Assembly (NCBI RefSeq): GCF_028858725.1
Contig: NC_084768.1
Span: 5,816,164 to 5,880,163, forward strand
Direction: 5' to 3'
Length of the DNA stretch: 64,000 nt
From: Colius striatus
Lineage: Eukaryota; Chordata; Aves; Coliiformes; Coliidae
The notes beneath the pieces were generated by a model. The model saw nothing but the letters and a program-made list of their open reading frames with translations, did not search any database and had not been told where the DNA came from. Below are positions 37,970 to 50,407 of this stretch, piece by piece. Positions within the stretch are counted from its first letter, which is position 1. Each line of letters opens with the position of its first letter. The position numbers were made by a program, and so were the translations under genes.

Positions 37970-40900
37970 GTAAGGCTTTAAAGAACATGAAATGGCTGTG
38001 GGTTTTCATATTGATGTGGTGTGAATGTACAACGTGTAAACAGTGTGCAATTTCAGTATTTTTCGTTTGGGAGATCTTTTTGTTATGTCAAATCTGCTAC
38101 AAAGTGCTATACTATTTGTTGTTGTGGTTTGATACCAAATCAAGGGATTGTTTTATCAATTTGTCCACATGCAGTTCAACCTAAATAACAAATCCGGCTT
38201 ACTAAATTTAGTACATCTAGTAATCTTTGATCATGTGTGATTCTCTTAGCAGCAAAGCTTGGTATGACACTGACCAGGATCTGATGCTTTTCCTAGCTCC
38301 ACTAAAAAAAAAATCTATTAGTTTAAAGTTGTAATGTGCATGATTATACAAAAGGCAGTGTTGCCAGGAATGCTTCTGAAATGATTATCGGATTGTAGTT
38401 GGTGGTGGTAAAAAGATTTGGACCAAATATTTCTTTTAATATGTATAGTATTCCAGTAGATCTGTTACAATCTGCATTAGTGCACATGCATATAAAATAT
38501 ACAAAAAATACTCTTGTTTTTTTCTGCAGAAGCATCATATTTTACAGGAAACATCTGATAGCATCAAACTGAAATTCATTAGTTACTCATTACCCATTCC
38601 TTCAATTTACTAAATCATTATGGAGATGAATTTCCAAACTAAGGGGAAACACAGGCATAGATCTAACAAATAGTATGTAATAGCTTGGTTAGATGTTTCT
38701 GTGTGTAGACAATAGTAAATCAAATAGAAATGTTTTAAGTTCTTAACTGACTGAGCCAACACTTAACTAGGTCAATGACCTTGTTAAAAAAGTACTTGAC
38801 CTGAAGAGTAAGTATCTATGAATTGTATTGCTACCCCTTATAATTGATACTAAGCAGAAAGTGGTGCAGAGGAGTTTTGTGTTTCTGAGTGAATTTCTGC
38901 TGAGGACTGGTGGAGAGGCAGATTACTCTGTTTTTGCCTACTGGATGACTTTCTTTGTAGCGTAGTAAAATTACAGCAAATGTTGTTCACTCGCAGAAGA
39001 ATGAGTTTAGACTAGATGTAGGTGCCATCAAGCTCGTTCTGTCCCAGCAGTCTATCTGTTAATCCAGCTAGTACTTTGGTAGCCTTATCTGAAAGTGACC
39101 TGTAACCTACTAGCCTGGGGCAGATGGAAGAAATATCTGGAGTGCGCCTTATGACTAAGGGCCTGGGAATGCTGTCCATGCACCACAGTCCCTCAGCTCC
39201 TGGAAACCCTGGAGTCTAAATCCTCTGGGGCCATATACTTAACATCAGGTACACTTAAAAATAATAATCAGCTGACCCAAATGGATCTAAAGATATACAT
39301 GAATTATGTTCCTAATAAACCCTCAGTAAGTAACCTTATAACAGCCTGAAAAAACTTAACTAAGCACTCAGGCTATAATATTAGACGTTGTTAGCAGGCT
39401 TTGATCAGACTAGGTAGAAAGGGTAAATTCTGGCTTGCTTTAGGATTGAGGCATGTAATTAAAATTGATGATTGAATCTTGTATTTGCAATTGGTAAATG
39501 CTTAAATGAGCCTACCAGATTGGGTGCATATAGTAACTGGGCTGGGGAGAGCAAGCTGCAAAACACGAAAGCATCACCAGCTGCCTCACCAAACAGGATG
39601 GAAATGGTGCGTATTTGTTCTCTCATGTCCTTCATACTCGGTACTGAGTTAACTTGGCAGGTTTAAACTGTAGGATTGAGCTTAGGTTTTAAAAAGCAGA
39701 GCTTAAAACAACTCGGGTATATGGATGAGGTAGGCAAAATGGGCAAAAAAATCCCACTTGCAATTCTTTTAAAAAGTAGTTGCAAGACCCTCTTTAAAAC
39801 ATATTGAACTCTTGTATGGCCTTTATTGAAATGTACTATATCATTTAATTTCCATTTTGTTGTAAAAATTTCGTATCTTATTTTGATGGAGGAAGGTCAT
39901 CATTTGTTTCTTAAAAATTAAAAAGCATTCTGTTAGTGGCAATAACACTGTCATCTCATGGGAAGGTTTTCCCTTTGTGCTTAACTCTACTGGCTTCGGT
40001 AACATTCAGCTCAACCTGTTCGTACTTAAGTGTTTCTGAGACTTGGATCATCTTTCTTTGGACTTGTGTGGATTCTCTGTGATCCCACAACAGCTTTGCA
40101 GATCCATGTTACAGGCACTGTCAGCTCTTTACTCAAGAGATGCCTTGAAATACGTTGTATTCAACCTCCAACACTAAAAGAGCTGCTGAGTATAACACAT
40201 CCATTCTGATTCTGAAGATGGGATTTGCTCTCTCTTGAAAACATAAAGATCTCTCTATAATCCCAAATTGACTCTATTATACAAGTTGAAGGGCTGATGT
40301 TGCCCCTAAGCAAACAAATACATTGCAGTAGGGATATGAGGGACAATCAAGAGCAGCAAGATCAAAAACAAGATCAAAGTAAAGGTACAGACAAATAAAC
40401 AGCATATTTATACATTAGAATGATGTATGGCTAAGATTTAATACAGGATTCTAGAGTTGCACGTAATCTGTTACTTAGGTCCTGTACTTTGCTGTCACAG
40501 TGGTTGTTTCAAAAGTTGACATTTGTATTTGAGAGGGCATTTCTTCAGGAAATTCAGTGTTCTCATTAAAGGATTGGACAGCTAACTTGGAATCTGAATA
40601 TGAAAACTAGTGGTGTCTCTCTGAAATGTTGATTAATACTTAAAACCAAGGGTTCTGAGACTATGGTATGTTGAGAGGGCAAAACTTCTCCCCAAAGCCA
40701 AAGCCTTTTTCTGTGTATATCGTGATGTATCTACCCTGCAGAGCATAGGGCAACATGGAAATATCTGAGTAGCAGGTTAGGCAGGAGGTCATAGAGGAGC
40801 CTGATGAGGGTAAATGTTTTTTCTCACAGTATACTCCATGGTGTCAGTATTTCTAGCTCTGGGTATCTGCACTGTGCTGCAGTTCTTTGTCTTGGTTGTG

Positions 40901-42108
40901 GTAAGGGAAAGAATTTAATTTCTTTAACCTTAAATAATTGATACTTCATTATAAAATTAAAAATATAGGTATAAACCATGTCAGTGGGAAAGTAACTTAT
41001 TAATGAGCTTATTGAGTGGCCACAAAATTAGTTAACCAAAATACCCTTTGGGGTATAACAAGTGTGATACTCATCTACAATGACTACTATTAATTACTGT
41101 GATTGATTAGTACTGCACAGCCAGGACAAATAGGCTGCCTTAAATTTTATTATACTCCTTTTTTTTTGTTCTTAGTGCAAGTCAGATCACCTTTAAGTTG
41201 TCTGGTAATTCCCAGAACACATATAGGAGGCCATGTAGCAGCCATAGAAGCATATGCACAGTTTCACACCCAAGAAACATTTGGTAATCCATGGTAAATC
41301 AGATCTCCAGGAGCTGGGGGACAAAAAATAGTATACCTGAGAAATGTATGGCTGGCTGGCTGCACTCCTGACAGTGAAATGCTATTATCAGGTAGTTTGA
41401 AAGTTCATCTTCTGAAGTGTTCTCTTCTAAATTGCTTCTTGCATTACTGCTTCTGAAAGCAAAAATTGTTTAGATTAGTTTATTTAGGTGAAAAGTCTTG
41501 TACTTCAGGTTGCTGATGAATTGTGCTCTTGAAGTAACACTTGTATGTTATGTATTTATGCAAAAAAATCTTCAGCTTTGATTTGTTCAGGGAAACATTC
41601 CACAGACTTCCAGTGTGCTGTGTAAGATAACTTCATCTTTCTAATTTCAAGATTGAAAATCAGCTCAAGTGTGTATCAGCATAATGATTGTTGTATGACC
41701 TTAGTTTAGCACATTTGTTAAGAGTTTTCATTCTCATGATAAACTTCAGTCACTCTACATAGGGTGGAGATATTTTGCACTTCATATCTTGTCCTTTCTT
41801 TAGTATCAGCTTACAAAACATTGATCCACACAGGTAATGTTGCTGGACCATGCCTCCTTTTTTCAGCTTTAATCAGATACACTTGCCAAAGGAGTGGCTC
41901 ATAGTCTTTAATCAACCAGAATATGCCTCTGTCCTAACTTAATTTCAACTAATATCCTAATGTGATTAGTTGAGTTGTTCTGCTATACCAAATGAACCAC
42001 AGAGATTTGTTTCTTCTTCCTAAAGCATGTGGGTTTTGAAGCTTTTTTATGTGTTTTGCTGCATGAGGAGTTTATGTTTCTGACCTGTTTGTTTGTTTGT
42101 TTTAATAG
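37970..42108 (+). other. PKN2: PKN2 intron 3 (4.1 kb)
   Basis: An AT-rich intron ending in a (TTTG)n run that serves as its pyrimidine-rich tract before tttaatag. Apart from short unrecognised open frames I see no gene or clear mobile element. Confidence 0.75.
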
Positions 42109-42226
42109 GATCGAAAACTTCTTGCCACAGCTCAGCAGATGCTCCAGGACAGCAAAACAAAAATAGAAGTTATAAGGATGCAGATTCTCCAGGCAGTCCA
42201 GACCAACGAGTTGGCTTTTGATAATG
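42109..42226 (+). CDS. PKN2: PKN2 coding exon 4 (rest of HR1b)
   Basis: This exon encodes residues 168-206 and the first base of codon 207. The sequence [20 protein letters not shown] and the following [10 protein letters not shown] form the second helix of HR1b, nearly identical to mammalian PKN2. The donor ataatg|gtgatg is acceptable and the exon ends in phase 1. Confidence 0.95.
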
Positions 42227-43737
42227 GTGATGGAGTAGAAAAGAAATATGAATCCTTAATGTCAAAATGCTGTGTTGATATGTGCCCTTATGGACACAGA
42301 GTTGTCATAAATTTCTGGTGAAAATGTTACACCAAGCTTGCATGAACCAAAAATAGTAGGAGACTAGGCACACCATTGTGTCTGTTAGCATGCCAAATGC
42401 ATCTGACTTGGAGCAAACTACCTTAAGCATAATGGAGAGAAATACAAACTCTTTTCATCATCCTTTTTATACCTTATGCAGTCTGCTTTTGCTTTGTGGT
42501 CTTCAGTCTCCCTTCATGCATGCTTGTTTTTGTCTTTGCAATAAGTAGTAATTTTCTTTAAAGCCTAAAGTTTTTTCACTGTCCCAAAAACCAGCCAAAA
42601 AGTCTAACACAGGTACAAAGCCTGCCTGTCATACTTTAAAAGATTGGCCTTATTATTAATGGGACACAGATGGAAGCTAATTTTAGCTGTCTTTTTGGGA
42701 TATTTAGGCTAGATTCAGTAGTAAACTATTGCTTATAAAGCAACAAAATCGTTGTTTTTAAAATGACTAGAAGTACTCATGCTACCTTTCTGAAGTAATT
42801 TTACACTTGCATTTCTTTGGAAATCTTTTCTTTTTTAAATACCCTTGAGCTCCAATAGCATGAGTGCCCTATAAAATTGTGGGCATATGAGTACATCTCT
42901 AAGTTTTGAGCTTGATACGTTTCTGAGCGTTGAGGTTGTATAACAATGCTTGCAGTCAGGGCCTGGATATATCCTAGCTCATGAAAAACTTGTGTGTGTG
43001 TTGTTTTTGTGGGATGTGGGAGGGTTGGTTTTCTTTAGGTTTTTATTCAAGCTAGAAAGGCCTTTGAAATGCCTTTTTTCTGTTCCCACTACTCTCAGAG
43101 CTTTAAACAGAAAGGAATATATCCAGGAAACTTTCCAATTCTTTTTAGGAAACCTCAACACTGTAAGAAGTGGCCATTGGAATGGTTAACCCAAACCATT
43201 GGGGAAGGCAGTGTATGGGACCTCTTATACTCTGTGTGGTGGCAGAAGCCAGGTTCTCTGGGATTTGTATGAAGGAGAATTATCAGAAGCCAATCAGAGA
43301 TCTGCTCAGCTCCTGGGCAGTTTAAAAGACAAATCCTCAGAGCATGGTTCAGAAATGTGGACGCCTCACAACCTCCTTCTTGCCAGCTGAATAATGTTTG
43401 GGAGATTTGGCTTTTGCCCCTTACTTCCCTGAAGACACATTCTTTGTCTTGCATCCTCTAGCAATTATTGCCAGTCAAGGGGTAGGATCTGTTTATTGGA
43501 TTGAGGCCCTGATCAATTACTTCTGCCTTCAGATGCAGATGCTTTTACTGTTGCTTTTACTATGTGCTGTAAGGTTTTATTTGAACTCCAGAATGTGCAT
43601 CTCTCACACTGTTTCTTTATCTTTCCTTTTTCCCTCCTCTCTGGGGTTGGCATTGGTATGGGGGAGGGGTTAGCAGTAAAGAAATTAAACATGGGTGTGA
43701 TCTTCAATGCAGATTGTTTGGTTTTATCTCTTTGCAG
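42227..43737 (+). other. PKN2: PKN2 intron 4 (1.5 kb)
   Basis: The intron runs from gtgatg to tttgcag. I see only unremarkable AT-rich sequence with short open frames that read into exon 5. None is conserved in a way I recognise. Confidence 0.75.
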
Positions 43738-43883
43738 CAAAGCCCGTGATAAGCCCCCTGGAACTCCGAATGGAAGAGTTGCGGCATCATTTTAGGATAG
43801 AGTATGCTGTAGCAGAAGGTGCAAAGAATGTGATGAAATTACTTGGATCTGGGAAAGTTACGGACAGAAAGGCACTTTCAGAA
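43738..43883 (+). CDS. PKN2: PKN2 coding exon 5 (HR1c)
   Basis: This exon encodes the rest of codon 207 to Glu255, beginning [19 protein letters not shown] and continuing into the third HR1 repeat ([20 protein letters not shown]). The acceptor is tttgcag and the donor gaa|gtaatt. It ends in phase 0 and is separated from exon 6 by only 103 nt. Confidence 0.96.
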
Positions 43884-43986
43884 GTAATTTATGTCATTAC
43901 AGCTTCTTATCCTTTCGGTTTTTCCTTGGAAGAACATTAAAAAGCAATTGAACGATTTCCTCTTTTGTTTTTATTATTTTTAAAAG

Positions 43987-44200
43987 GCACAAGCAAGATT
44001 TAATGAATCAAGCCAGAAGTTGGACCTCTTGAAGTATTCACTGGAACAGAGATTGAGTGAACTTCCTAAAAACCATCCCAAAAGCAGTATTATTATAGAG
44101 GAGCTTTCATTGGTGTCTTCACCCACGTTAAGTCCTCGTCAAAGTGTAATATCTACTCAAAACCAGTATAGCACACTGTCCAAACCAGCAGCTTTAACAG
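43987..44200 (+). CDS. PKN2: PKN2 coding exon 6 (end of HR1c and linker)
   Basis: This exon encodes residues 256-326 and one base of codon 327. It completes HR1c (AQARFNESSQKLDLLKYSLE) and continues into a Ser/Thr-rich linker with SPTLSPRQS and NQYSTLSKPAALT, which contains proline-directed phosphorylation-type sites. The linker is one residue shorter than the human version I recall (VSSPT for VAASPT). The acceptor is a T-rich tract followed by aaaag and the donor is acag|gtatga. The exon ends in phase 1. Confidence 0.95.
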
Positions 44201-46893
44201 GTATGATTTGTGGAGCTTTTTGTTATCATTTTATTAAATGGTTTAAAACAAGTCTTTAATGCCAATTTCATTTCTTTCTGGACATATTTCGTTGTTGTTC
44301 TTTTCCTAGACAAAGGCATTTCAAATTTCCAAGTGGCTATGCACCCCAAAAAGTGCAGATAGGTTTCTTTGGTTTCTTTATTGACCTTTTTATAATCCTG
44401 TAGGTGATGTTCACTATGGTACAATATTACTAACATTTACTTAATGCCTTTCATCATTGGATTACCACATTTTAAATGTAGGTGAGTATCATTATCCCTG
44501 TTTTAGAGATGGGGAAATCGAGGTGCAGAAGGGTTAAGTGGCTTGTCCTGGTCATACAAGTCAGTGGCAGAGCTGGAGATAGGCACTCAGCTTTACTCCC
44601 AGTCCCTGTTTTACCCACTGGACCACTCTGGCTTCCTAGAAGGTGAGATTTACTCTACTAAAACACACATCATATTTCTAAAGTAAAGAGGCAGATCCTG
44701 CCAAACGTGCATGGAACTGCTGAAGCCACTGTTGATTAGCATGAATTGCTTTCCCTGCAACTAAACATGGAGATATTTTTTTAGAGACTTAGCCTACTGT
44801 GAGGGAACAGCACAGTTTTGATGTAAGTAGGAGACTTTGGGAACTTCTCCTAGTTTGGGTTCACCTGGAACTGTTGTCCTTCATCAGAAGTAAACTGTTG
44901 CAAGAGATGAGCCATGCTTTACCAAAGCTCTGAAACATTTGCCTCCCAGTGTTTTTAGTGAAAAGCAAATGCTTTTGACTACTTGAGGGTATGTTGCTTT
45001 ACTGAATTTATTTAATAAATGGTCACATAAAAATCACTAGTACAAATGGGTTTGGTGTTTTTGATTTGTTTCCTAAAACATTTTACATGTAACTATTCAA
45101 CCATGAACAGAGGAAGTGTATTGCCAAAAAAACCCTGCAGTTCAAATGTTACTGCAGTGATACATGTCTAACTGAAACCAGGACTTAGTTTTGAAGTGCT
45201 GTGTGGTTATATTTGAAAACAAAAAGAGGAACCCTTCTGCTGAGCTGAAATAATAAAACTAGGTGAGTCTAGTTGTCTTCCATTTTGGTTCAGGAAGGGT
45301 AAAAAGCATCAGGACCTCAGCTGAGAGGGGAGCTTTTTATATCATATGGAATCACAAATGGTCAGTGACCATGGGCAGGAAGTAGAGTGCCTTGGTTTTA
45401 AAACAGCTTTTTCTTGTTTTTCCTGTAATACATAATCGTGGGTCAGATACATTCCAGTGACAGATTACCCCTCTTTAAACATGATTTGCTGACACATATG
45501 AACACCTTCTGACAGGAATTATCAAAATGGAGCTACAGCCTCGTGAAGCTCTTCATAGTTTCACTTTCATATTGGCTACAGAAAGAGTCTGTGTACTGAG
45601 CTGGGTTTAAATGAAAGGTGTCTTTGTGTTTTGCCTCTAACACTTTGGGGAAAAATAAATCAGTGCTGCTGTCATACTTTAAGGACATCAATAGAACTTT
45701 CTGGTGTGCATCCAGTCCTTATACAAGATTAGAGCCTTTCTGCTTATTTCCTTTTTGTTTTCACCTTCTTTTTTTTCTTAATCCTGAACAGAGTTTGGGA
45801 ATGGAGGGTTCTCTTTTAACCTGTTTTGGGCACCAGTAGCATCTTCATAGCCTTAGCCATAGGCCAGCAGCCTTCATAGCTTAATGCTTAGCTGGCACTT
45901 CGGGCTGTTACTTCCCTCCAGGATGAGGTTTCTTCTCACAGTAGTTTCTTGCTGTCTGTTCTGTGGGCTAGAGTGTTGCCAGAGCATTTTTAGGCCACGT
46001 CTGACTTAAGTTTCTGTTACAAAAGAGTACTTTTAAGTTTCACATTTGCTGTCAAAAGAACACGGCGTTCGGGAGCTGCAGTTCTTGCTGTGACTGTAGG
46101 ATTATGAACAGGCTAACAGTTAATTTTGTTAGTGTCAAGGGTGTCACAGTTTTGCAGATGCTATCTTGTGCAGGATGAGGTAAGCCTACCATTCTTGTAG
46201 CCATTTGTGGTATTCAGATGTTTCTGTGCTGCTGGAGGAAACTCTTAAATTAGAACAGCAGCCTTTATCCATCATTTGGTTAAAGATGTAGATTTTGAAG
46301 AGCAGCTTCTCAGCTCAGCTTTTATTGATCCAAATTCAGTCAAGTCAGAACAATTCAGTGATTTCAAACTATGTACTAACCCACGTTCTACTTCAGCATG
46401 CAGCAGGCAAGTGTGATTTCTGAATGTACCTTAAACAAATCTATAGTTGCAACAGTCAGTGTGTTCATTTTCATACTGGATGCATCATTTGGTAATTAAT
46501 TGGTTATATAAAACTTGTGAAGTCTCTGCAAGGGCCATCGTTTCAATCAGAAACTTCAGATTTGTCATCCTAAAAAAATGCCGTTGCTTACAACTGCAGT
46601 CAGCTGGGTTCTCAAGTGAAGAAAACAGAGGTACTGCCATGATACAGAACAGACATTCATTTTGTGTTATTTTGGTGAACTGTTGCTCCTTCTAGAAGGT
46701 CGAGTCTCACGTGTTTCTCTTCCAGTGCTTATTTTCCCTCTATTTGTCTGTCTTGTCATTTGATTTCGTCTGATATTTGTTAATACCCTGTGGGGTTCAG
46801 AGTGTGGATTACTGCCATGAATTCATCATTAGTCATCCACTTTGCTTACTGAGACTAGAAATCTTTGACAAATGATGGTGTGTTTTGTTCTAG
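44201..46893 (+). other. PKN2: PKN2 intron 6 (2.7 kb)
   Basis: The intron contains a MIR-type SINE in - orientation near 44.5 kb. The remaining sequence is AT-rich with short unrecognised open frames. Its acceptor gttctag precedes exon 7. Confidence 0.75.
44440..44638 (-). repeat. MIR-type CORE-SINE remnant, - orientation
   Basis: The + strand reads 'cattatccctgttttagagatgggg', then 'aagggttaagtggcttgtcc', 'gtcagtggcagagctggaga' and 'cactggaccactctggc'. This is the reverse complement of the MIR consensus in the right order over about 160-200 bp. It is better preserved than the copy at 10.6 kb. It lies in PKN2 intron 6. Confidence 0.85.
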
Positions 46894-47076
46894 GTACCCT
46901 GGAAGTTAGGCTAATGGGCTGCCAGGATATTTTGGAAAATGTCCCTGGCCGATCAAAAGCCACATCAATTACGCTGCCTGGATGGAGTCCAAATGAAGCC
47001 AGAGCATCTTTCATGGCCAGAACCAGTAAAACTAAAACTGGGATGAGTAGAAACCTGAAAACTGATGACTTGTCCA
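46894..47076 (+). CDS. PKN2: PKN2 coding exon 7 (start of C2-like domain)
   Basis: This exon encodes the rest of codon 327 to Ser387 plus one base of codon 388. It begins GTLEVRLMGCQDILENVPGR, the first strands of the C2-like (HR2) domain, followed by a basic Ser-rich loop (RTSKTKTGMSRNLKTDD). The end is set by phase: only tcca|gttcag gives Asn388-Glu-Val in the conserved frame. That donor is weak, lacking purine at +3 and G at +5. A phase-compatible gtagaa donor lies 30 nt upstream at 47047. The loop has one Leu where I recall two in the human protein. Confidence 0.88.
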
Positions 47077-47369
47077 GTTCAGTATACTCTTCTTTTTATG
47101 CATATCTGTTTACATTCTAACATACATGCTGTGTTCTGTAACTTAAAGTACTAAACTGATTTGAAGCCTTGAATTTATGTGTTTCTCCAGCTGTGAAGTT
47201 GTTTCAAAAAAGCAAAAACCAAACAGCCAAGAGAAACACAACCACACTATTATACACATAAGAACCAATTAAATCTGAGATTACTTTTTTAAGGGAAACT
47301 TACTGAAGATTTTCTTGTTTGTGGAAAATCCTCTTAAAGATTTAAGCTCTTTGTGTGCTTTACTTACAG

Positions 47370-47479
47370 ATGAAGTCTGTGCTGTACTGAAGCTGGATAA
47401 CACTGTGGTTGGTCAAACCAGCTGGAAACCTATTTCCAATCAGTCATGGGATCAGAAATTTACACTGGAACTAGACAGG
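47370..47479 (+). CDS. PKN2: PKN2 coding exon 8 (C2-like domain)
   Basis: This exon encodes the rest of codon 388 to Arg424: [18 protein letters not shown] and then [18 protein letters not shown]. These are core strands of the C2-like domain with the conserved VGQTSWKP turn. The acceptor is tacttacag and the donor agg|gtaaat. It ends in phase 0. Confidence 0.96.
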
Positions 47480-49125
47480 GTAAATGTGGCCTTACTTCAT
47501 TGACAGCCATTGTAGATTCTTTAGATTAATTCTATGTTGCTTTTATTCTTTTTCCTCTTGTTGTGACTATGTTCAGGTTTCATAAGTGTAATGGCCCCCA
47601 TCCTTAACAAAGTGAGCTCCCTGGGGTTAAGCTGTTACACTGGCCTGGCATTCCAGAAATGTTACCTTTTCTGACCTACAAACTGACATAATATTTTTCT
47701 CCAAGGTCTGCCACTTAGCATCTTATTTGGCTGTGATAGGTGGCACTTAAATGTTTACTAGGATGATAACTTCTCATTATTAGTAAATTCTAAGATCAGA
47801 TAGAGTTTGAATATTTTGTTAAAGCTGTGTCACAGAATTTTTGTAGTGCTGCTGTGAGATGTTCTCATGTGAAGCTTATCAGGAGTGATACGTTGATTCA
47901 CTAATAGTTCTTGCCCAGAACTTAGTTTCTTGGAGAACGCAAATATTGAAATGATATTTTATGTTTCTTTCTTGCCATCTTTTGAAGAGTTCCAATATAT
48001 ATTTGAAACAAACAACAGGGGGGTGGGGGAAGCCATCTTCCTGTTTTTGCTCTCTTGCTGCCTCGCCCCACCCCTCTGAGCCCCAAACCAGATCCCTTCC
48101 ATCTCGGAAGGAAGCAGTTTTAGCAGTTTTAGACCTGCAGGTAGAGAAATTCAGATTCTAGTTAGCAGTAGTGCACAACAAAAGCCCTAAAGTGTGGATG
48201 ATTCTCAGATTAAGACTAGAACCAAGTCAAAAATTAGTAGTTGCTCCTACCTAGTTGCTCTAGTATGTGTCGTGTTCCCCATTTAAGAACTCAATATTAG
48301 ATGCATTTTGGTGCCAGAAAAGGACCTTGCTTCTGTGCATCCTTCCGTATTTGAAATGCACAGCCCACACCTCATAGGTTGAGGCTTTTTATCTCTTGCT
48401 TTTTCTTAACTTTTGTTTCTTTTAAAACCTACAGCATCATAAAAGGACAGTAAATTGGTGCATGCTGGTAGGAATAAGTGATGCTAACTTCACTTGCTAA
48501 CACACAATGCTGCTGTTCTGTTGTGTCACAGGATTCTTCATGTTTTGTAGCAAGTGTATGAGACACTCTAAGAATATATAAATCCTACAATGTAGAGCAG
48601 TAGTTCTTGTTAGTTTAAAAGTTTTGGCCCCTCTTCATGACCATGTTACAAAAACTATGTACTTCTAGAGGTGCTGTAGAAAGTCTTAGGTCCTGATGCA
48701 TATGCAGGTACTGAAGTGTCCCCCCAGCAGCCATGAAATGCAATTGCTGCTTGTAAATAACATGGAAACCTCGTGAAGTTGAGGTTTCTAAACACAACTA
48801 AAAATCGGAGCTTGACAACTAGTCAAGAGCAGATCTTGAACTAGCACTGTTGATAGACTGGCTCAGAAAGTCTGGTGACTGTGACTCCTACTCTTGGGTG
48901 AATTTTACACATATGCTTTTATTTGGGTGCTGGTGATCACATCTGAGCTGCAGGGAAACACTGCAGGTGTCCTAGTGAAAGCTTGCTCACTACAGCTAGT
49001 TAGCCCTGGAACTCTTCTAAAGCAACAGCTCTCATCTTGATCCTTGGGTTGCTAGATCTTAGGATTGTACAGCAGTAACTGTCAGAGCAATTAACAATTT
49101 CCTGTGTGTATGTTTCTTGTTGTAG
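47480..49125 (+). other. PKN2: PKN2 intron 8 (1.6 kb)
   Basis: The intron runs from gtaaat to ttgttgtag. It includes a short G-rich segment near 48020 and otherwise mixed sequence. I see no gene or mobile element in it. Confidence 0.75.
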
Positions 49126-49269
49126 TCACGTGAATTAGAAATCTCAGTTTATTGGCGTGACTGGAGGTCTTTGTGTGCAGTAAAGTTTCTGAGGTTGGAA
49201 GATTTCCTGGATAACCAACGGCATGGCATGTGTCTCTATCTTGAACCCCAGGGCACTCTGTTTGCAGAG
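49126..49269 (+). CDS. PKN2: PKN2 coding exon 9 (C2-like domain)
   Basis: This exon encodes residues 425-472, beginning [20 protein letters not shown] and ending [16 protein letters not shown], the later strands of the C2-like domain. It is essentially identical to mammalian PKN2. Donor gag|gtaaga is strong, and both boundaries are phase 0. Confidence 0.97.
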
Positions 49270-49408
49270 GTAAGAATGTCCCTTTGAAACACTCTTGAGC
49301 ACACGTGCAGGTATTATATTGCAGAATAGCTGAAGAAGCTTTTCTTAACTTTGAAGAATGCATTTTATACTGAGACTTGAATTGTAACACACATTATTTG
49401 AACCACAG

Positions 49409-49484
49409 GTTACATTTTTTAATCCAGTCATTGAAAGAAGACCAAAACTCCAGAGGCAGAAGAAAATTTTTTCAAAGCAGCAAG
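49409..49484 (+). CDS. PKN2: PKN2 coding exon 10 (end of C2 and basic linker)
   Basis: This exon encodes residues 473-497 plus one base of codon 498. It contains [20 protein letters not shown] and then FSKQQ, closing the C2-like domain with a basic stretch. The acceptor is aaccacag and the donor caag|gtaatt. The preceding intron is only 139 nt. Confidence 0.96.
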
Positions 49485-49605
49485 GTAATTGCTTGATACA
49501 AACATGTAAAGTGTAAAAACTCAACAGATCTGTGACGTCTTTTGTACAGACACCTAGTATGTGCCTGTGAATAAAGCCGTTGATAGTAAAGGATTTGCCA
49601 TAACA

Positions 49606-49773
49606 GCAGTGGCACAGGCTGCCCAGAGGGGTTGTGGAGGCTCCTTCTTTGGGGGTCTTCAGGACCCACCTGGACATGCTCCTGTGCGACCTGATCTAGG
49701 TGAACCTGCTTCTGCAGGGGGGTTGGACTAGATGATCTCTAAAGGTCCCTTCCAACCCCTACCATTCTATGAT
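49606..49773 (+). mobile_element. CR1 LINE 3'-end fragment, + orientation (in intron 10)
   Basis: About 168 bp run from 'ggcacaggctgcccagagggg' through 'gttggactagatgatctctaaagg' to 'tccaacccctaccattctatgat', the standard avian CR1 3' end in sense orientation. It fills about a third of the 488-nt intron 10. It is 5'-truncated, with no coding part left. Confidence 0.93.
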
Positions 49774-49972
49774 AACATTTACAAACGCTTTGGTTTATAA
49801 TCCCTTAGTATGCATAGGATTTAATAGCAAATCATGAGGAATTGCTAAGGAATGGGACAAATTCAGTTTCTTCTTCATAAACTACAAGCTGATTAATATG
49901 AATTTTTTAATTATAGCTTTGGTAATAAGGAAATTACTTGCACTCTATTTTCTTTTTTCACAATATCCACAG

Positions 49973-50150
49973 GCAAAACATTTCTCAGAGCTCCTCAAAT
50001 GAATATTAATATTGCCACTTGGGGAAGGCTGGTAAGAAGAGCAATTCCTACAGTAAATCACTCTGGCACCTTCAGCCCTCAAGCACCAGTGCCTGTGGTT
50101 ACTGTGCCAGTGGCTGATGCTCGCCTTCCTGAACTAACACTGCCAGCCAG
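49973..50150 (+). CDS. PKN2: PKN2 coding exon 11 (linker)
   Basis: This exon encodes the rest of codon 498 to Ala556 plus two bases of codon 557. It begins [20 protein letters not shown] and continues to [14 protein letters not shown] and a variable Pro/Val-rich segment. The first half is well conserved. The second half differs at many positions from the mammalian protein, as expected of a disordered linker. The donor is ccag|gtaggt and the exon ends in phase 2. Confidence 0.94.
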
Positions 50151-50407
50151 GTAGGTGACAGCTACAATGTTTAAGTACTTTTCATAGCAAGAGTAGCAGG
50201 AAGATGCTTCTGTATGTAATGTGTGTTCAATCTGTTTCTTCTGCAAGACTGTGGACCTTTCAGTGCTTTAATTTTGGATATCCATTTTATATGCACATAC
50301 GAGATTTGTTTTGGGAGAAGCCTACATAAAGTGCCATTTTAAGTTTGTTTTCATACTATTAAAACAGTCCCTGCTGTTCACTGAGGAGTTCTTTGTTTTC
50401 TTGACAG

